From contig OY997589.1 in NCBI GenBank assembly GCA_963921825.1, forward strand, positions 6,510,001 to 6,574,000: a stretch of 64,000 nucleotides of DNA. The letters run 5' to 3'. The notes beneath the pieces were generated by a model. It ran no database searches and was not told the origin of the DNA. It was given only the letters and a program-made list of their open reading frames with translations. How positions within the stretch are numbered: the first letter of the stretch is position 1; every line of letters starts with the position of its first letter. The position numbers were made by a program, and so were the translations under genes. Shown piece after piece: positions 46,095 to 59,040 of this stretch. The DNA is from Erodium maritimum. Its lineage: Eukaryota; Streptophyta; Magnoliopsida; Geraniales; Geraniaceae.

Positions 46095-49000
46095 TCAAAT
46101 GCAAGTAGGGCCAGGAGGATTGAGCGGGGGAGTAATCTTCGGCTTAATATTGGAGCAAAAGGTTGTGAAGTTATCTATCTTAGGTCCTTGATATGAGATG
46201 TCGATGTCACAAAGCTCGATATTCTCACACATGCCAGGGCTGCATAAGATCTGCACTGCATCGTGACATGACGAGCTACCTTTGATGTTCCGAAACACGA
46301 TATTGCTCATCTTCACCAAGGTAGGGTCCTGATTGATTAATGAAACAATCAATTAGTGCATCTACAGTGCATGGGCTATTCGTTGACTGATGATAAAAAA
46401 ATAAGTAAGAGAAAGAAAGCTAAAACTTATTAAATAATCCAACAGTCGCCGATGCATTCTGTTGGTGGTAAACTCAGCAACGGCGTAAACCGCCGGCTGT
46501 AAGGATATTGTGAAGAATATAGCTCGAACCATTGGCGTTGTTAGCATACCACTAGAGGTTGCTGGCTGATAATACTGACTGATAATTTTTTTTTATTTAA
46601 ACAGCCAACACGAACAACCAACAATCTTGTTAAAGACTAGAGATGTTCTTATATCACAATAAAACATAGGGGAAAACCTTGTTTCCTAATCCCATTTGAG
46701 CTTTCTTTTTCACTTCCTAACCTAGGTTTACCTTTGGTGACATTTCTCAACTGGCACCTTTCAATTTTTTGCAGAAAGTATCGTTTACTGTTTATTTTGA
46801 CGATTCCGTTAGTTTTTTTGCCACGTGTCACTTCACTGTGACGACACGTGGGCAAAAAACTAACGGAATCGTCAGTTTTGACGATTTTTGATACTTTCTG
46901 CAAAAAATTGAAAGGTGACAGTTGGGAAATGTCACCAAAGGTAAATTTAGATTATGAATTGAAAAACAAAGCTCAAATGGAGTTAGGAAACAGGGTTACC
47001 CATAAAACATACATGATATGACCACCGATAATTAAGGTCGATTCAACAAGAGGACACGGTAAGAGTCGATTACGTAGACTCCACCGTAGATGTCCTAATG
47101 GTTTGGTTGTAATGAAAACATAAAAATAATCGAATTTAGTTACCCCTTGCTTGCATTTTCCATGAGGACAGTAGCATTGGTCGAGGATGATTGGGTTGCT
47201 GACATTGGTCACGGTAATAGCCTCGAAGAGAACATCGTCGCACGTGTTGGGGAAACAACCTGGACATGACTTGAGCGTCACCCCATTGGTCGTGCTGGTG
47301 AGTTGGCAGTCCCTAACGTAGATTCCCTTGAGTGGTACCTCGTCCTGGTACTTGCCCAAGCTTCCGACACTGATGCCGTGTCCGGGTCCGCACGTGACCT
47401 TGCTCACCTCTATGTTGGTGACTCCGTCGCCGATGGAGATACAGTCGTCTCCGGCATGTAAGGTGCAATCCACGATTTTGATGTTCCTGCATTTCCCCAA
47501 ATGGATGCCATCGGTGTTCGTGCTATCGGGCGCTGTCTCCACCTTAACCTTATCGAATGTCACGTTGTCGCAGTGTAGCATGTTGAAGTTAAAGTTCTTG
47601 CTATCCTTGGAAGTTATACCCGTGACCATGGTATGGTTGCAAAAATCGAGTCGGACATTCTGTAAAAGGAAAAAAAAGTTATGGAAGGTTATTGTTTAAT
47701 GAAAAATTAAGTAGGGCATGGACGTACTGGTAAATTTCTTCAAGCTACAACTCCGTCTTAGGGGTCTGGCGTATGGACTAGAATTCGTACATTGGTGTTT
47801 AAAAAGAAAGATGCGATGATTCATCTCTAAGCCTTTTCCTGAAAACGAAACAAGAAGCAAAAATACAGAATAGGTAACCCCGCCAAGCCTCGCTTCCCGG
47901 AATTAGAAACGAATTATTACATATTTCTTCTTAAAACCAATGCACAATTTTTTGTCCATGTGTCATGCCCTTAAGACAGGACTGTAATATAAAGAAGTTT
48001 ACCAATACGTCTTTGCTTAACCTGATTCCAAAAAAAGGGAAAACTACCAATACCTACCGAAAACCATGTTCACTTAACTAATGTTTACCCTGAAGTTTAA
48101 AGTTAACTGATGCATACCCTTAAGTTTCGAAATGTAACTCAAAATCCATTCCTCAGCTAAAATGACAAAAATACCATCAACTACACTTAAATAATTATGT
48201 TTAAAAAATTATTTAAAAATTAATTTTGTTATATATATATATTTACTTATTAAATGACTTCATTTTTATTTAAAAAATCACTTCATTTATATTTTTTAAA
48301 AATTATTTAAAAAAATCACTGAGGATATATTCGTCATTTTAGCTGACAGAAGAAGTTTTTAGTTACAAGTCGTAACTTTAGAGTATGCATCAATTAATTT
48401 TAAACTTGAAGGTACACATCAGTTAATTGGACATGGTTTTGGATAGGTAAGAGAAGTTTTCCCCCCAAAAAATAGGGCTTACGATGGGCATTCCGGTGCA
48501 TGAGTCTTTTTTCTCGCAACCACTACTGGCCCAAGCCTTGACTCCGTTCCCGTCGAAGATACCGGTGCCGGAGATGGTCAGGAAATCCACGTGGCAGAAG
48601 CTGATCCATTTCGATTCCTTGAAAACGGCAGGGTCGGCAGGTGCCTTAAGCGTGCCGTCAAGCTGAAACGTGATCGGAGCCTTACATGGTCCGGTAAAGT
48701 TTTGTGTCCCCAAAGAAAATACTCCCGCCGGTATCACTATCGTGGTGGCCGTCGGGCTTTCGCATGCCGTTAAAAACGCCTTGGTTATTGCTTCCGTGAT
48801 ATCCGCATTTGGCGCTGCTCCACAGTTTGCTACAATGTCTATAATTCCATCAGCCGCAACTGCCCCTGCTTCTCCAGGAGCCCCTGGAGCGGCGGTAGAT
48901 GCTACCGCCGCTTCAGGGGCTCCTGCAACTGCCCCCGGAGCTGCTGTTGCGCCCGCAGCTGCTGCATCTTCGCCTGCAGCGGCTGCGGGATCTGCTCCGG

Positions 49001-49100
49001 CTGCAGTTGCATCAAGCAATGAACGTGTATTGGATGAAGTAGAAGCTGGTGCTGGCGCTGATAGCAGGCATAAAGAAAGCAGTACGGAGATGATCTTCAT
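46095..49100 (-). CDS. GH28 polygalacturonase-like protein with Ala/Gly/Pro-rich spacer
   Basis: Secreted GH28 protein; the family cuts homogalacturonan in pectin. Exons are 48483-49100, 47144-47659 and 46095-46328, with GT-AG borders, all in phase 0, giving 455 residues. A signal peptide (MKIISVLLSLCLLSAPAPA) is followed by a low-complexity spacer of about 50 residues (33-84) rich in Ala, Gly and Pro, resembling AGP sequence. The beta-helix then shows the motifs NTD (254-256), GDDC (DD at 277-278) and GHG (299-301, in CGPGHGISVGSLGK). The fourth motif, normally RIK, reads TLK (334-336, NGVTLKSCPG), so the substrate-binding Arg is replaced by Thr. Other family words are NPIILDQCYCPHGKC and VFRNIKGSS. 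It looks nearest to the exopolygalacturonase clade. Introns 1 and 2 each hold a foldback MITE. The loss of Arg leaves hydrolytic activity in doubt. Confidence 0.85.
46669..47001. mobile_element. Foldback MULE-type MITE in GH28 intron 2
   Basis: A 333-bp element with inverted arms of about 130 bp. The left end is GGGGAAAACCTTGTTTCCTA, and the right end is its near complement GGGTAACCCTGTTTCCTA. A perfect 10-bp duplication, ATAAAACATA, flanks it (46659-46668 and 47002-47011). Long arms with a 9-10 bp duplication fit a Mutator-like MITE. It is the same family as the one at 62478-62926. A minus-strand open frame in it is not a gene. Confidence 0.85.
48049..48450. mobile_element. Foldback MITE in GH28 intron 1
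   Basis: Arms of about 110 bp are inverted copies. The left has ACTGATGCATACCC and CAGCTAAAATGACA; the right, read on the minus strand, has TTGATGCATACTC and CAGCTAAAATGACG. An AT-rich middle lies between. The duplication at the ends is not clear. It is a different family from the one in intron 2. Confidence 0.6.
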
Positions 49101-49134
49101 CTTCTATCTTTGTTTCTCGTTTTATTAGGATATA

Positions 49135-49177
49135 AATATATATATTTATATATGTAGATATATATATATATATTTAT
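49135..49177. repeat. TA-rich microsatellite
   Basis: TATATATATATATATATA-like stretch in the 5' UTR or promoter of the GH28 gene. Confidence 0.8.
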
Positions 49178-49256
49178 TGTCCTTCAAAACGAAGGATCGA
49201 TATTTGTTGCTTTCTTGGATTTTGTTGTAAATGCATAGAAGTGGTAACATGGAGCT

Positions 49257-49264
49257 TATTTATA
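49257..49264 (-). promoter_or_regulatory. TATA box of GH28 gene
   Basis: The minus strand reads TATAAATA about 157 bases before the ATG at 49100, giving a 5' UTR of about 130 nt. Confidence 0.5.
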
Positions 49265-51009
49265 CTGCAATGGAGAACTTAGAATAGACTAAAATTAGTG
49301 ATGAGGTGTGTGGGATAGAATGCTATTCTTTTCTATCCAGACACTATTTTCGGCTTCTTGAGATGTATGGGCAAGTGGAGGACGTTTTTTTTCGGTGGAC
49401 GGAATTTTCCATGTTAATAAATTTTGTTGTTTAAACTTCCACCCTTGTTGATTTCTACAATAAATTGACAACATAACACCTACTCATAGATCTAATGAGT
49501 TTTGTTATTAACTAATAATTAGGCGTGGACACTGCGGGATGATTGGTGAAAAAAATATGCCTGATTACATATTATGGGAGAAATGTTGAAGCTACGTAAT
49601 GACCAACACCATATGTTTTTCGTGTGTCCATTAGAATGTTTGTCAGTGGGGGTCCATCAGTAGCTTCGTGGACAATAAAATCTTTGAGAGGTTTTAGAGG
49701 AAGAGAGGATTTGGTGTAGGAAGTGGTGAGGGTAAGTGATGGAGGTGGTGGTATTTATAACCATCGAACCGTCGGCCATCCTAAGGGTATTTTGGTCATT
49801 TTCTCATATGTAGTGCAACTATGTCACGCAAACCAAAGAATTTGAAATGAAGACCAAATTCAAGTGAAATGTTGGGAAAATGACATTCAAACTGTAATTC
49901 AACTCCATAATTAAATTACGGAAATGCAACAGGTAATGAAACCGATAAATTAGGACTGAAAAATAATTAATTCAAAGATAAAAGGAAACATGCAATTAAT
50001 TAACACCATTCATTGAAGGAAAACAAACAACTAAAGTTCATTAATTGAAAACCAGATACGGACAATTGGAAACGGAATTAGTAAACCAGACGGAGGAAGA
50101 CTGGAACGTCACTGTTGAATCATATGGCACAACATCTCACGGGTCGCATAGTGGGCCTCAAGCTGCTGGGGGTCATGCTCGATGGGTGTAAAGACCGCTC
50201 CAGTTAAATTTATTAATATTTAAATTTGTAGATTGGAACGTCGTTGGTCGGAAAAATGGTTGAATTTTGGGTCAAATTCAAAAGAAAAAGAAAAAATTAA
50301 GAAAAAAAAGGGGGGAAGAGGAACAGGTCTGGGCCAGGCCAGACTTGGGCCAGTCAACCGGACCAGGCCCAGCACGCTGAGCCCAAGCCAGCCAACCCAA
50401 GCCCATCTCCCTAACCCTAAGGAAGACTGTTCATCTTCCTCATTTTCACGCACGCCTCCCAAGACGTGCAGCTCTCTTCTCTCTCTCTCTTTCGCTCTCG
50501 CTCGACGCCGCCTTCGCTCCGTCCCGAGCTCGAGTTCTGCGAATCAGACCACGCCGACCACGAGATCGAGACGCCGCCGCCGGAAGCTTCCCGCCCTGAT
50601 TCTTCTTCCCCGAGCTCGAATCGTACCGCGCCTGTGACGGAGTTATCAGCACCGGTAAGCAACGCGCCGACCTCGTTCGTCTTCCCTGACAACCTCCCCC
50701 ACCTGAGAATCGCGTGCGCGAGACCTCTTCGGCCGGAACTTCTCGCGACGGATTCTACTCCCGCGCCGGAGAGCTCGATCCAGATCCACCTTCCCGAGCT
50801 CGAGTGGGGTTCTGTGAGGACGTGAATCCTCGGTGGGTGTAAGTCACCAGAGAGCCTCACCAGATCTGAGACGAGGCCCTCTCCCAGCGTCGCCGCGGTT
50901 CCTCCGAGCTCCCTGCCGCCGCCGTCGCCGGCGGACTGAAACAAACCCTAGCCGCCCCTCCTTCGTGCTCGGACTTGGGCCTCCAGACGCGATTCGGGCC
51001 TTGGGCCAT

Positions 51010-54000
51010 TGTCACGCCCCAAATCCGGTTTTGCCCAGACTCGAGACGTGACTAAAGATTTACAGTAAAACAAAAATAATGAAATAAAATAAAGTTTCCA
51101 AATGGTATAAATCCTTCAAAATGTAAAGAGCCACAGCTCAAACGGTAAAACACAATATCCGACATAAAAGAGTACACGTCTCTAAAACTAGCTAAACCCT
51201 CAAGCTCCCAAGCTCCGAGAGTCCGGCTAATACTGCTCCCGCTCAGCACCTGAAACACCACAAAGACAGGAGGGGTGAGCTTACGCTCAGTAGGGAAAAT
51301 GCATAACCAAGTCACCCTTTTAGTTTAATAAACAGGAGTTCACAAGTTCATTCAAATCTTAATAAAACGAGAAACCAAACCGACGATGAAATACGGAGGC
51401 AAACCGAATGTTTAACAATTTCAAGAGTTAATAATGATCGTAGGAAAAATAAGAGAATCAATGCATTTCTTAAATACTCAATAGAAGACCGAACGTTCAA
51501 GTAATGTCGTGGGACATGAAGTCGCCACCCTCCGATCCACAATACTTGTTGTGTCATGTCGGATTTTCCCTCGGTCCAGAGGAGACGCATAACGTCGCAG
51601 AGACGTATAACGTCGAGAATGCCGGAAACATCCCTAGGAGGACGCATATCATCAGGATTCTCGGAAACGTATCCAAAGGACCATATGTCATCGGGACAAG
51701 TAGAATAATGACGTTGGACATGTAGTCGCCACCCTCCGATTCACAATACTCTCTATGTCATATCGGATTTTCCCTCGGTCCAGAGGAGACGCATAACGTC
51801 GCAGAGACGTATAACGTCGAGAATGCCGGAAACATCCCTAGGAGGACGCATATCATCGGGATTCTCGGAAACGTATCCAAAGGACCATATGTCATAGGGA
51901 ACCAAGATAATGCTCCCGTAGGAAGCATACACTCAGGTGAAATAACAAGTAATCAATCCCTGCAGGGTAAAACCGTCCAATTGCCCCGCAGGGACCAATA
52001 ATACCCACACCGGACTCCTCCACAGTGTAGGTCCAACAACCAATGCCCCGCAGGGTCCAACAATACTCTGCACCAGAATCCTCCACGGTGTATATCCAAT
52101 AACCAATGCCCCGCAGGGTAAACCATTATCTGCACCGGAATCCTCCACGGTGTATATCCAATAACCAAATCACCACTAATCATTCCCGTGAACCATACCC
52201 ACACCGGACTCCTCAACGGTGTGGGTACCCTAACCATTATCCCGTAGGATCTATCAAACAATGGGTCCATAACCAATCATAGAAATACATAGTTCATCAA
52301 TACACACCACGCAGAATTCATACCCATAATTACACTTACCATCACTTACCACTTGCTCTCCACCGGTCAATCGATCACCTGATCGTGCCTCCTTGGCACA
52401 ACCAGTCATACTCGATCAACCATTCCATCATTTAAGCATTCAATCAATCAACCAATGATTCAAGCATTCAAGTTCAACATTCAAACATTCAAGCATGCAT
52501 TCGATCTAGTTTCATTAGACTCTTGATTATCCTAATGACTAGCAAACAAGCATGTGAACCTAACACAACTAATCCGAGGGCTCATCACGGCCTCTCTACC
52601 AGTAAAGCAATTCCCAGGTAGTGAAAGCAAGTTATACCAGTGATTTGCCTCCTAAGCATGCATACTAGACACATCCGGTTATTAGTAATCGAAAGACAAT
52701 TATTCTAGTTAATCGTATCCTATAAGCATTTCTAGGACCTTTCCGATTTTTATTAACCTAATAGGCATACTAGTATTGAACTACACGAGGAGTTAGAACT
52801 TTCCCTACCTTGTGGTCTTCCTCTAATAACACTCTGCTGTAAAGTTCGATTAGTCTCTACTCCGTTCTTCACACGGGTTCCGGCGTGATCTTCGTTCTTC
52901 TAGCTCGGGTCCTAGTTCTTCGTTCTCGGGCGAAGTCCCGTCTAGGTTGACAAAGAAATATCCAATCAATACTGATAATTGTCCAAAGGTCCACTGATTT
53001 ATCCAAATATGTCCTTTAATTTCTCACCTTGAATTGATTAAATCAGTTAATTAAATCTGATTTTAAGATATTTTTCTTTGAAACCGGGTCGACCCGGATC
53101 CGAGCCCAAACCCCGTCCAAACCCGGTCCGAACCCGGATCCAAGCCTGACCCGGAACAGACCCGGACTGACCCAGACCCGCGGACCAGCCCCGGTTCCAG
53201 AAACCGGGTCAACCCTGGGCTTGGCCCAAAATCTGAGCCTCCGGCCCAACTCTGAGACCTGGCCCAACTTTGGGACCTGACCCAAAGCCCACCAAGGCAC
53301 TAGACAGAGCTCCTGCCAACTCCGGCGAGCCAAGGCGTCTCCGGCCGTTACCCACGGCGGAAGACGAGTTCGATGAGGGGAAAAAGGAGGCGGAGAAAGG
53401 GTGTCAGACCACGGCGGCGCTAGCTCGAGGACGACCCAAACTCTCCCCTCGTTTCAGATCTGCACCACACGAAGGTCGCCGACGAGGGGTTTCGAGCGAA
53501 CTCTTTCAGATCTAGCTCGGGGAGGACGTTTTCAGGGGCGGCGTGTTAGGGAAAGTGAGGGGAAAGGCTCGAGGAAGCACGAACCGTGCGTTCCTGGCTT
53601 CGCGGTGCTCGAATCGAGCTCGGGGAGGACGAGCTCGTCCGGTAGGCCTCCAGCGAGTCTCACTCCGTGCAAGGCTCGATTAGAGAAGGGGTAAGGAGGA
53701 GAACTGGGTTTCAGGGTTGTGGGGTCTTATCGCGGTGAAGACGGGAGAAGGGAGGAAGGAGAGAGGTGGAGAGGCGGGGTCACAGAGACGCCGACGATGG
53801 CGTCGCGTTCTGGTACGCGAGGGAGGCGACGAATCGCGAGAGGGAGAGAGAGCTCGAGGTTGAAGGAGCTCCTCGATCTGCGTGCCAGGAATGGGAATCA
53901 GAAGCGGCGACAACGTGTATTTACGCGTAGGGTTTGGCCCTGATCTGGGTTGGGCTGAAAATCGCGCGTGTTGGGCCAAAGTCGCGTCTGACTGGCCCAA

Positions 54001-54117
54001 TCCAGTCCAGACCTTTTTTTTTTGATATCTTTCCTTTCAAAATACTTGTTACAAAAACCTTCCCAATGATTCATAATTTCAAAATATTCCCCTTTTTGAA
54101 AAGGGCGGGGTTTTACA
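51010..54117 (-). mobile_element. Inner solo LTR (3.1 kb), Gypsy-type fossil
   Basis: Starts TGTCACGCCCCAAATCCGG and ends GGGGTTTTACA, flanked by identical GGCCAT words (51004-51009 and 54118-54123), a 5-6 bp duplication. No internal region is present. It contains a block of about 200 bp repeated twice (51508-51900), a run of short CCCCGCAGGG-based repeats (51975-52210) and a GC-rich stretch. It is inserted in the outer LTR, so it is younger. Confidence 0.78.
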
Positions 54118-54947
54118 GGCCATCAGGCCAGTTGGGACTCGGACCAGACCAGGCTAGGCCCCGGCCCAGGCTCGGTTGGATCTTGACTCGGGTCTGGGTC
54201 GGATCCGGGTTGGGTCGGATTCGGGTCAGATCAGTTTTGTTTACTTAATTAAATAAAATCAGATATAATTGTTTATCAAATTTAAAGGATTTAAATTGGA
54301 GAATTTAAAGGGCTTAATTTATAAATTAGAGGACTGATTCGGACTGAACCAGGACTGATGACCACCTTTACTTGTCAAAATCAGACTTTGACCTCGATCG
54401 TGGAGAAGACCGGAGGTAGCGAGCCAGGACGTCAGCAGCAAGGAGTTGATCGTTGCCTGCTTTCGAGGTAGGGAATGTAGCGAATACCAGTTTAATAACG
54501 GAAAGTTACTAGTATGCATGTTAGGTAATAATAATTACCGGAAAGGTCCTAATGTGCATGTAAGATGTGATTCACTAGAATAATTGCTTTCAATTCTTGG
54601 GAAATTGCCGTGCTGGTAGAATGGCCATGTTGAGCCTTAGGTTGTTTGGTGATTGAAATGCCTGATCTTTGATTGAGATGCATGATGTGTGACTAAGTGT
54701 CAATAAGATTAAGAATCATGTTATGTTATACCCGGTGAGCATGTTGTGACTATGTGTGGGCAAGTGTGCCGTGTTTGATGAGCTGTGAACCTTTGGTTGT
54801 GATATGATCGGGTGAGTGATAGACCGATTTGTGTGTTATGGTGAGTTGGCTCGGTTGGTATACCGTGGTCGAACTATGGTTTTGTGATGCATGTTATTCT
54901 CTTGATGTGTGTTCCAAGAGGAGGCGAGTCTGGTATGATACCTACAC

Positions 54948-57900
54948 TGTCACGCCCCAATTTCAGTAAACCGAAACTCGGGGCGCGAACATTTAAAATA
55001 ATAAAACACTTGAAACCTGTTTTGAATAAATACTTTGAAATCACCATTTAGTTAATCAAAATAATAATTACAACTCAAAAACGTCCCAACAATTGGCCAA
55101 AGTACAAGGTATCCGTCACTAGACTCAAAAGATAAAAACCTGGACCCCGCTCCTAGCTCCACAAGCTTCGAGAGCTCACCTAGTCCGTCCTGTGATCAGT
55201 ACCTGTAGGAAAATCAGCTAGGGGTGAGCGTTCACTCACCACCACGGATAACAGACTGACTACGACATACTTAGCAGACAATGCCGGTAACACCAAAACC
55301 AAACTCAACACCGGGAATACAATCCCCAAACTCAAGTACTCAACTGACACACAACCCGTTACCTTCCACAACAGACTCAACACTCGGACTTGTAATGTAA
55401 ACCCGACACAACTATCGACGACCTCCTCCAAGGACACGACAGAACACTACGCAACACCAAACAAGATCACAAAGGATCGCACACCAAACAAGATCACAAA
55501 GGATCGCATTCCTGTCAGCTGCTCAGTGCCGGTTGCTAACCGGCTGGGCTCGAGCCTGCCCCACGCGCTTTGCCTGGCACTGTCAGGCTCCAGGCGGTCG
55601 ACCTGTTGGCGACATATACAGCGCTGCTTTTCCGATAGCTAGTCGGAAGGGGAGCTGCCCTCTCATCGCCTACAAATGTTCACAACCTGCCGAGACTCGA
55701 ACACGGATCAGGCTAGCCAAAGAATGCTCGCAACCTCCTGAGACTCGAACTCGGTCAGGCCAGCCAAATGATGCTCGCAACCTCCCGAGACTCGAACTCG
55801 GTCAGGCCAGCCAAATTCCACACCACTTCCCGACACACAGTCGGGTCACTAACCTCGGGCAAACACAATCACAATCACAAGAAAAGTTCAACAAACAGCA
55901 ACAACACAGGTTCAACACTCCACAGGCACTCATGGCCACCCAAGACACCAACAGTAAAACACGGACTCAACAACCCCACGGGCACTCACGGCCTCCCAAG
56001 ACATACCAACCATAACTCACGGGCTCAACAACCCCACAGGCACTCACGGCCTCCCAAGACACACCAACCATAACTCACGGGCTCAACAACCCCACGGGCA
56101 CTCATGGCCACCCAAGACACACCAACAGTAACTCATGGGCTCAACAACCCCACGGGCACTCATGGCCACCCAAGACACACCAACAGTAACTCACGGGCTC
56201 AACAACCCCACGGGCACTCACCGCCACCCAAGACACACCAACAGTAACTCACGGGCTCAACAACCCCACGGGCACTCACCGCCTCCCAAGACACACCAAC
56301 CATAACTCACGGCTCAACAACCCCACGGGCACTCATGGCCACCCAAGACACACCAACAGTAAAGACACGGGTTCAACAACCCCATGGGCACTCATGGCCT
56401 CCAACGACATAACAGTAAAGTACGGGCTCTCATGGCCACCCAAGACACAACAGTAAAACACGTGCTCTCATGGCCACCCAAGACACAGAATACACAATCA
56501 ACCCCCGGGCATGGTCATATGCCTCCAGTACTCCTAATCTCGATAAGTTCGCAATCAACTTCCGGGCATGGTCATATGCCTCCAGTACTCCTAATCTCAA
56601 TAAGTTCGCAATCAACCTCCGGGCATGGTCATATGCCTCCAGTAATTCTAACAACGCTAAGTTCTCTACTCCTACGACACTATTAAGTGTCACATGCATT
56701 TCCAACCTTCGATAACCTACTTAACCCACGACACCCAAGTGTCACATGCATTTCTACTGTTAACTTTCCCTAGTCAGGGCCGAGATCCGGCTACTTTTCC
56801 CTACCTCGTGCGTGTTCTCCAAAAGCTAACCAACAAGTTCCGGCGTGATCTCAGTCACTCGCCCACCTTTCCTTTCCCTCGGTCTGCAGCACGATCTAAT
56901 AAGAACACGATTTTAAATACTTATAAGCTCGCAGACATAAACTGGAATTCAGTAAACTCGACGCCCAAAAGTAACCCCGACAATGTCGATCACTCCCAAA
57001 CTTTCCAATTACTCGACATTGTCGATAAAGGACCCGTAAAGGCCCGATTCGCCCGACATGGCGAATCTGCCCAGGTTTTGTAAATACCCTTCCGGGGCTC
57101 CGAAAATTCCCGTTTTTGTTTCTACGGTCTTAGAATAATTCAAGGGTTCCTAGGCACTCGACGGAATCGAATTCCGACTTCCGAGTCAATTAATTAACGT
57201 TTAAAGTTTCTAAACCCGATAATTACAACTTTTCCAATTTAATTCCAAATTTCGATTCGGTTATGGATAAATGGTCCGGGGAACGTTCTAAACCACCCGA
57301 ACACAAAACCCGATCACCCGAACACGTGGGCCCCACCCGGCCAAGCTAGGCCGTGGGTGGCTAGGGTTCATTAGGGCCCGGCCCACCATGGTGGTGGCCG
57401 GCCCTAGCTCCGGCCCACCATGGTGGTGGTCGGCCCTAGCTCCGGCCAGCCACCTCACATGGTGGCCGGCCACCCTATATGGTGGCCGGAGCTCCTCCCG
57501 AGCTCCCGGTCACCGGAAAACGTGCTCATTCACCTCCAAACGTCTCCAGAACGCCTCCAACACTCCCCCAACCTCAATACAACCTTAAACTAATAGTTTT
57601 ACTCAAACCCTAACTTCCAAAATTAAACAAATCGAAGATCGGTTTGGTGAATACCGTAGAGGAAGACGAGGGGAGTTCGACTTCTCCTAGCCTTGAGACG
57701 ATCCAAGGGATGGATGACGTGAATAGTGCCTCTCCAAAACCTAGCTCTCTTCTTCTTCTTCTTCTTTTCTCTCTTCTCCTTCTCTTTCTAACTTCTCTCT
57801 TCTTATTTTTCTATTTTTTTTCTCTTTGGTCTTAGGTGTGGCCGAACCCTCTTGTACACCCTCACCTCTCATTTTCCCCCCAAAACCTAACACCACCACT

Positions 57901-59040
57901 TGTTTGACAAGTGGCAAGGTGGGTCCCACACCTTTTTGAGAAAATATCTCCTAGATATTTTCTAATCAGATTCGCGAAATTGATCCAAAACGGTCCTCGG
58001 TTGACTTTTCCAGCGAAAAGTCAAAATTTCCCAAATTGATCAGAAAGTTGCCCTGAGTCCCTTGGAACTCACTTTGGTCAATATCGGGGTCAACTTAAGT
58101 CCGGTATGACCCTCGGGGTCAAATTTAGGTTCAATCAAGTGTCTGCTAAATTTTTTTAAATTTTCCTGTTTTTCGCAGTTTTGACTGGCGTTGACCGGGA
58201 GTGGTTATTACAATCTACCCCCCTTAAAGGAATTTCGTCCGCGAAATTTAAAACAACGCACTTCAGGAGTCGAATAGATCAGGGTACTTCGCGCGAACCT
58301 CATCCTCGCGTTCCCAAGTCGACTCGGCCTCGTGGTGTCGCCACAACACCAGTTCTAAGCGGATAACCTTTCCGCGCAGGACCTGCTCTCGTGGATCCCT
58401 TTCCCACATCGGTTTCTCCTTATACGGGACATCACCCGTTACCTCGACATCCGCCCACTCAAAGACGTACTCAAGACCTCGAAATACCCGATACACCGCG
58501 GGGCTAACCTGCCTCCGCCGCGGTTGAAACGCACCAGTCCACCCTTCGGACTCATCTCTAGGGATACAAGACCACCGACTACTGACTCGAGAGGTCGGCG
58601 CCGTCTGTCAGCATAGCTCCTGCTGACTCTGCGCGGTCTTCAACCGCTCATGCTTCGGCACGACCGACTCAGCTGTCTCTCGGTCCAGTTCTAGACCCAG
58701 TAACCTCTTATTCCTCACTTCTGCCCCGCACACGGGCTACAAGGAAACGGATCAACTAAGACCGCTGCGACGACGGCTAAGCTTTTTGGATCCAAAACGG
58801 TCCTCGAATGGACCAAAACGTCGCTCGGTTGACTTTTCCAGCGAAAAGTCAACATTTCCCAAATTGATCAGAAAGTTTCCCTGAGTCCCCTGGAACTCAC
58901 TTTGGTCAATATCGGGGTCAACTTAAGTCCGGTATGACCCTCAGGGTCAAATTTAGGTTCAATCAAGTGTCTGCTGAATTTTTTTAAATTTTCCTGTTTT
59001 TCGCAGATTTGACTGGCGTTGACCGGGAGTGGTTATTACA
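54948..59040 (-). mobile_element. Inner Ty3/Gypsy element remnant with chromodomain-type integrase end
   Basis: Flanked by identical TACAC duplications (54943-54947 and 59041-59045). Parts in plus-strand order are one LTR of about 3.3 kb (54948-58212), a remnant of the internal region (about 58213-58780) and a partial second LTR (about 58790-59040). The internal remnant holds, on the minus strand, the end of a Ty3/Gypsy pol with WRHHEAESTWEREDEVRAKY, as in the chromodomain-bearing integrase tail. A purine-rich tract lies next to the LTR. The element is broken and much reduced. The shared LTR part is very similar between the two copies, so it is fairly young. It contains tandem arrays at 55690-56650. 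Confidence 0.82.
55915..56490. repeat. Tandem array, about 58-bp unit, in fossil LTR
   Basis: About eleven copies of a unit containing CACTCATGGCCACCCAAGAC, spaced roughly 58 bp and shorter at the end. It is followed at 56505-56650 by three copies of a unit with GGGCATGGTCATATGCCTCC. Both lie in the LTR at 54948-58212. Confidence 0.85.

Larger units (their letters stand above)
49101..49850. other. GH28 promoter and intergenic region
   Basis: Upstream of the GH28 start: a TA-rich microsatellite (about 49135-49177), a TATA box on the minus strand (49257-49264), then AT-rich DNA. A second minus-strand word, TATAAATACC near 49750, resembles the promoter of Harbinger ORF1 elements but has no gene after it. 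Confidence 0.45.

Noticed and set aside
46649-46903. 84-codon minus-strand open frame
   Set aside because: It falls inside the foldback MITE in GH28 intron 2.
55915-56490. Evenly spaced repeats that could suggest a CRISPR array
   Set aside because: Units are direct tandem copies with no unique spacers, in a plant LTR; not CRISPR.
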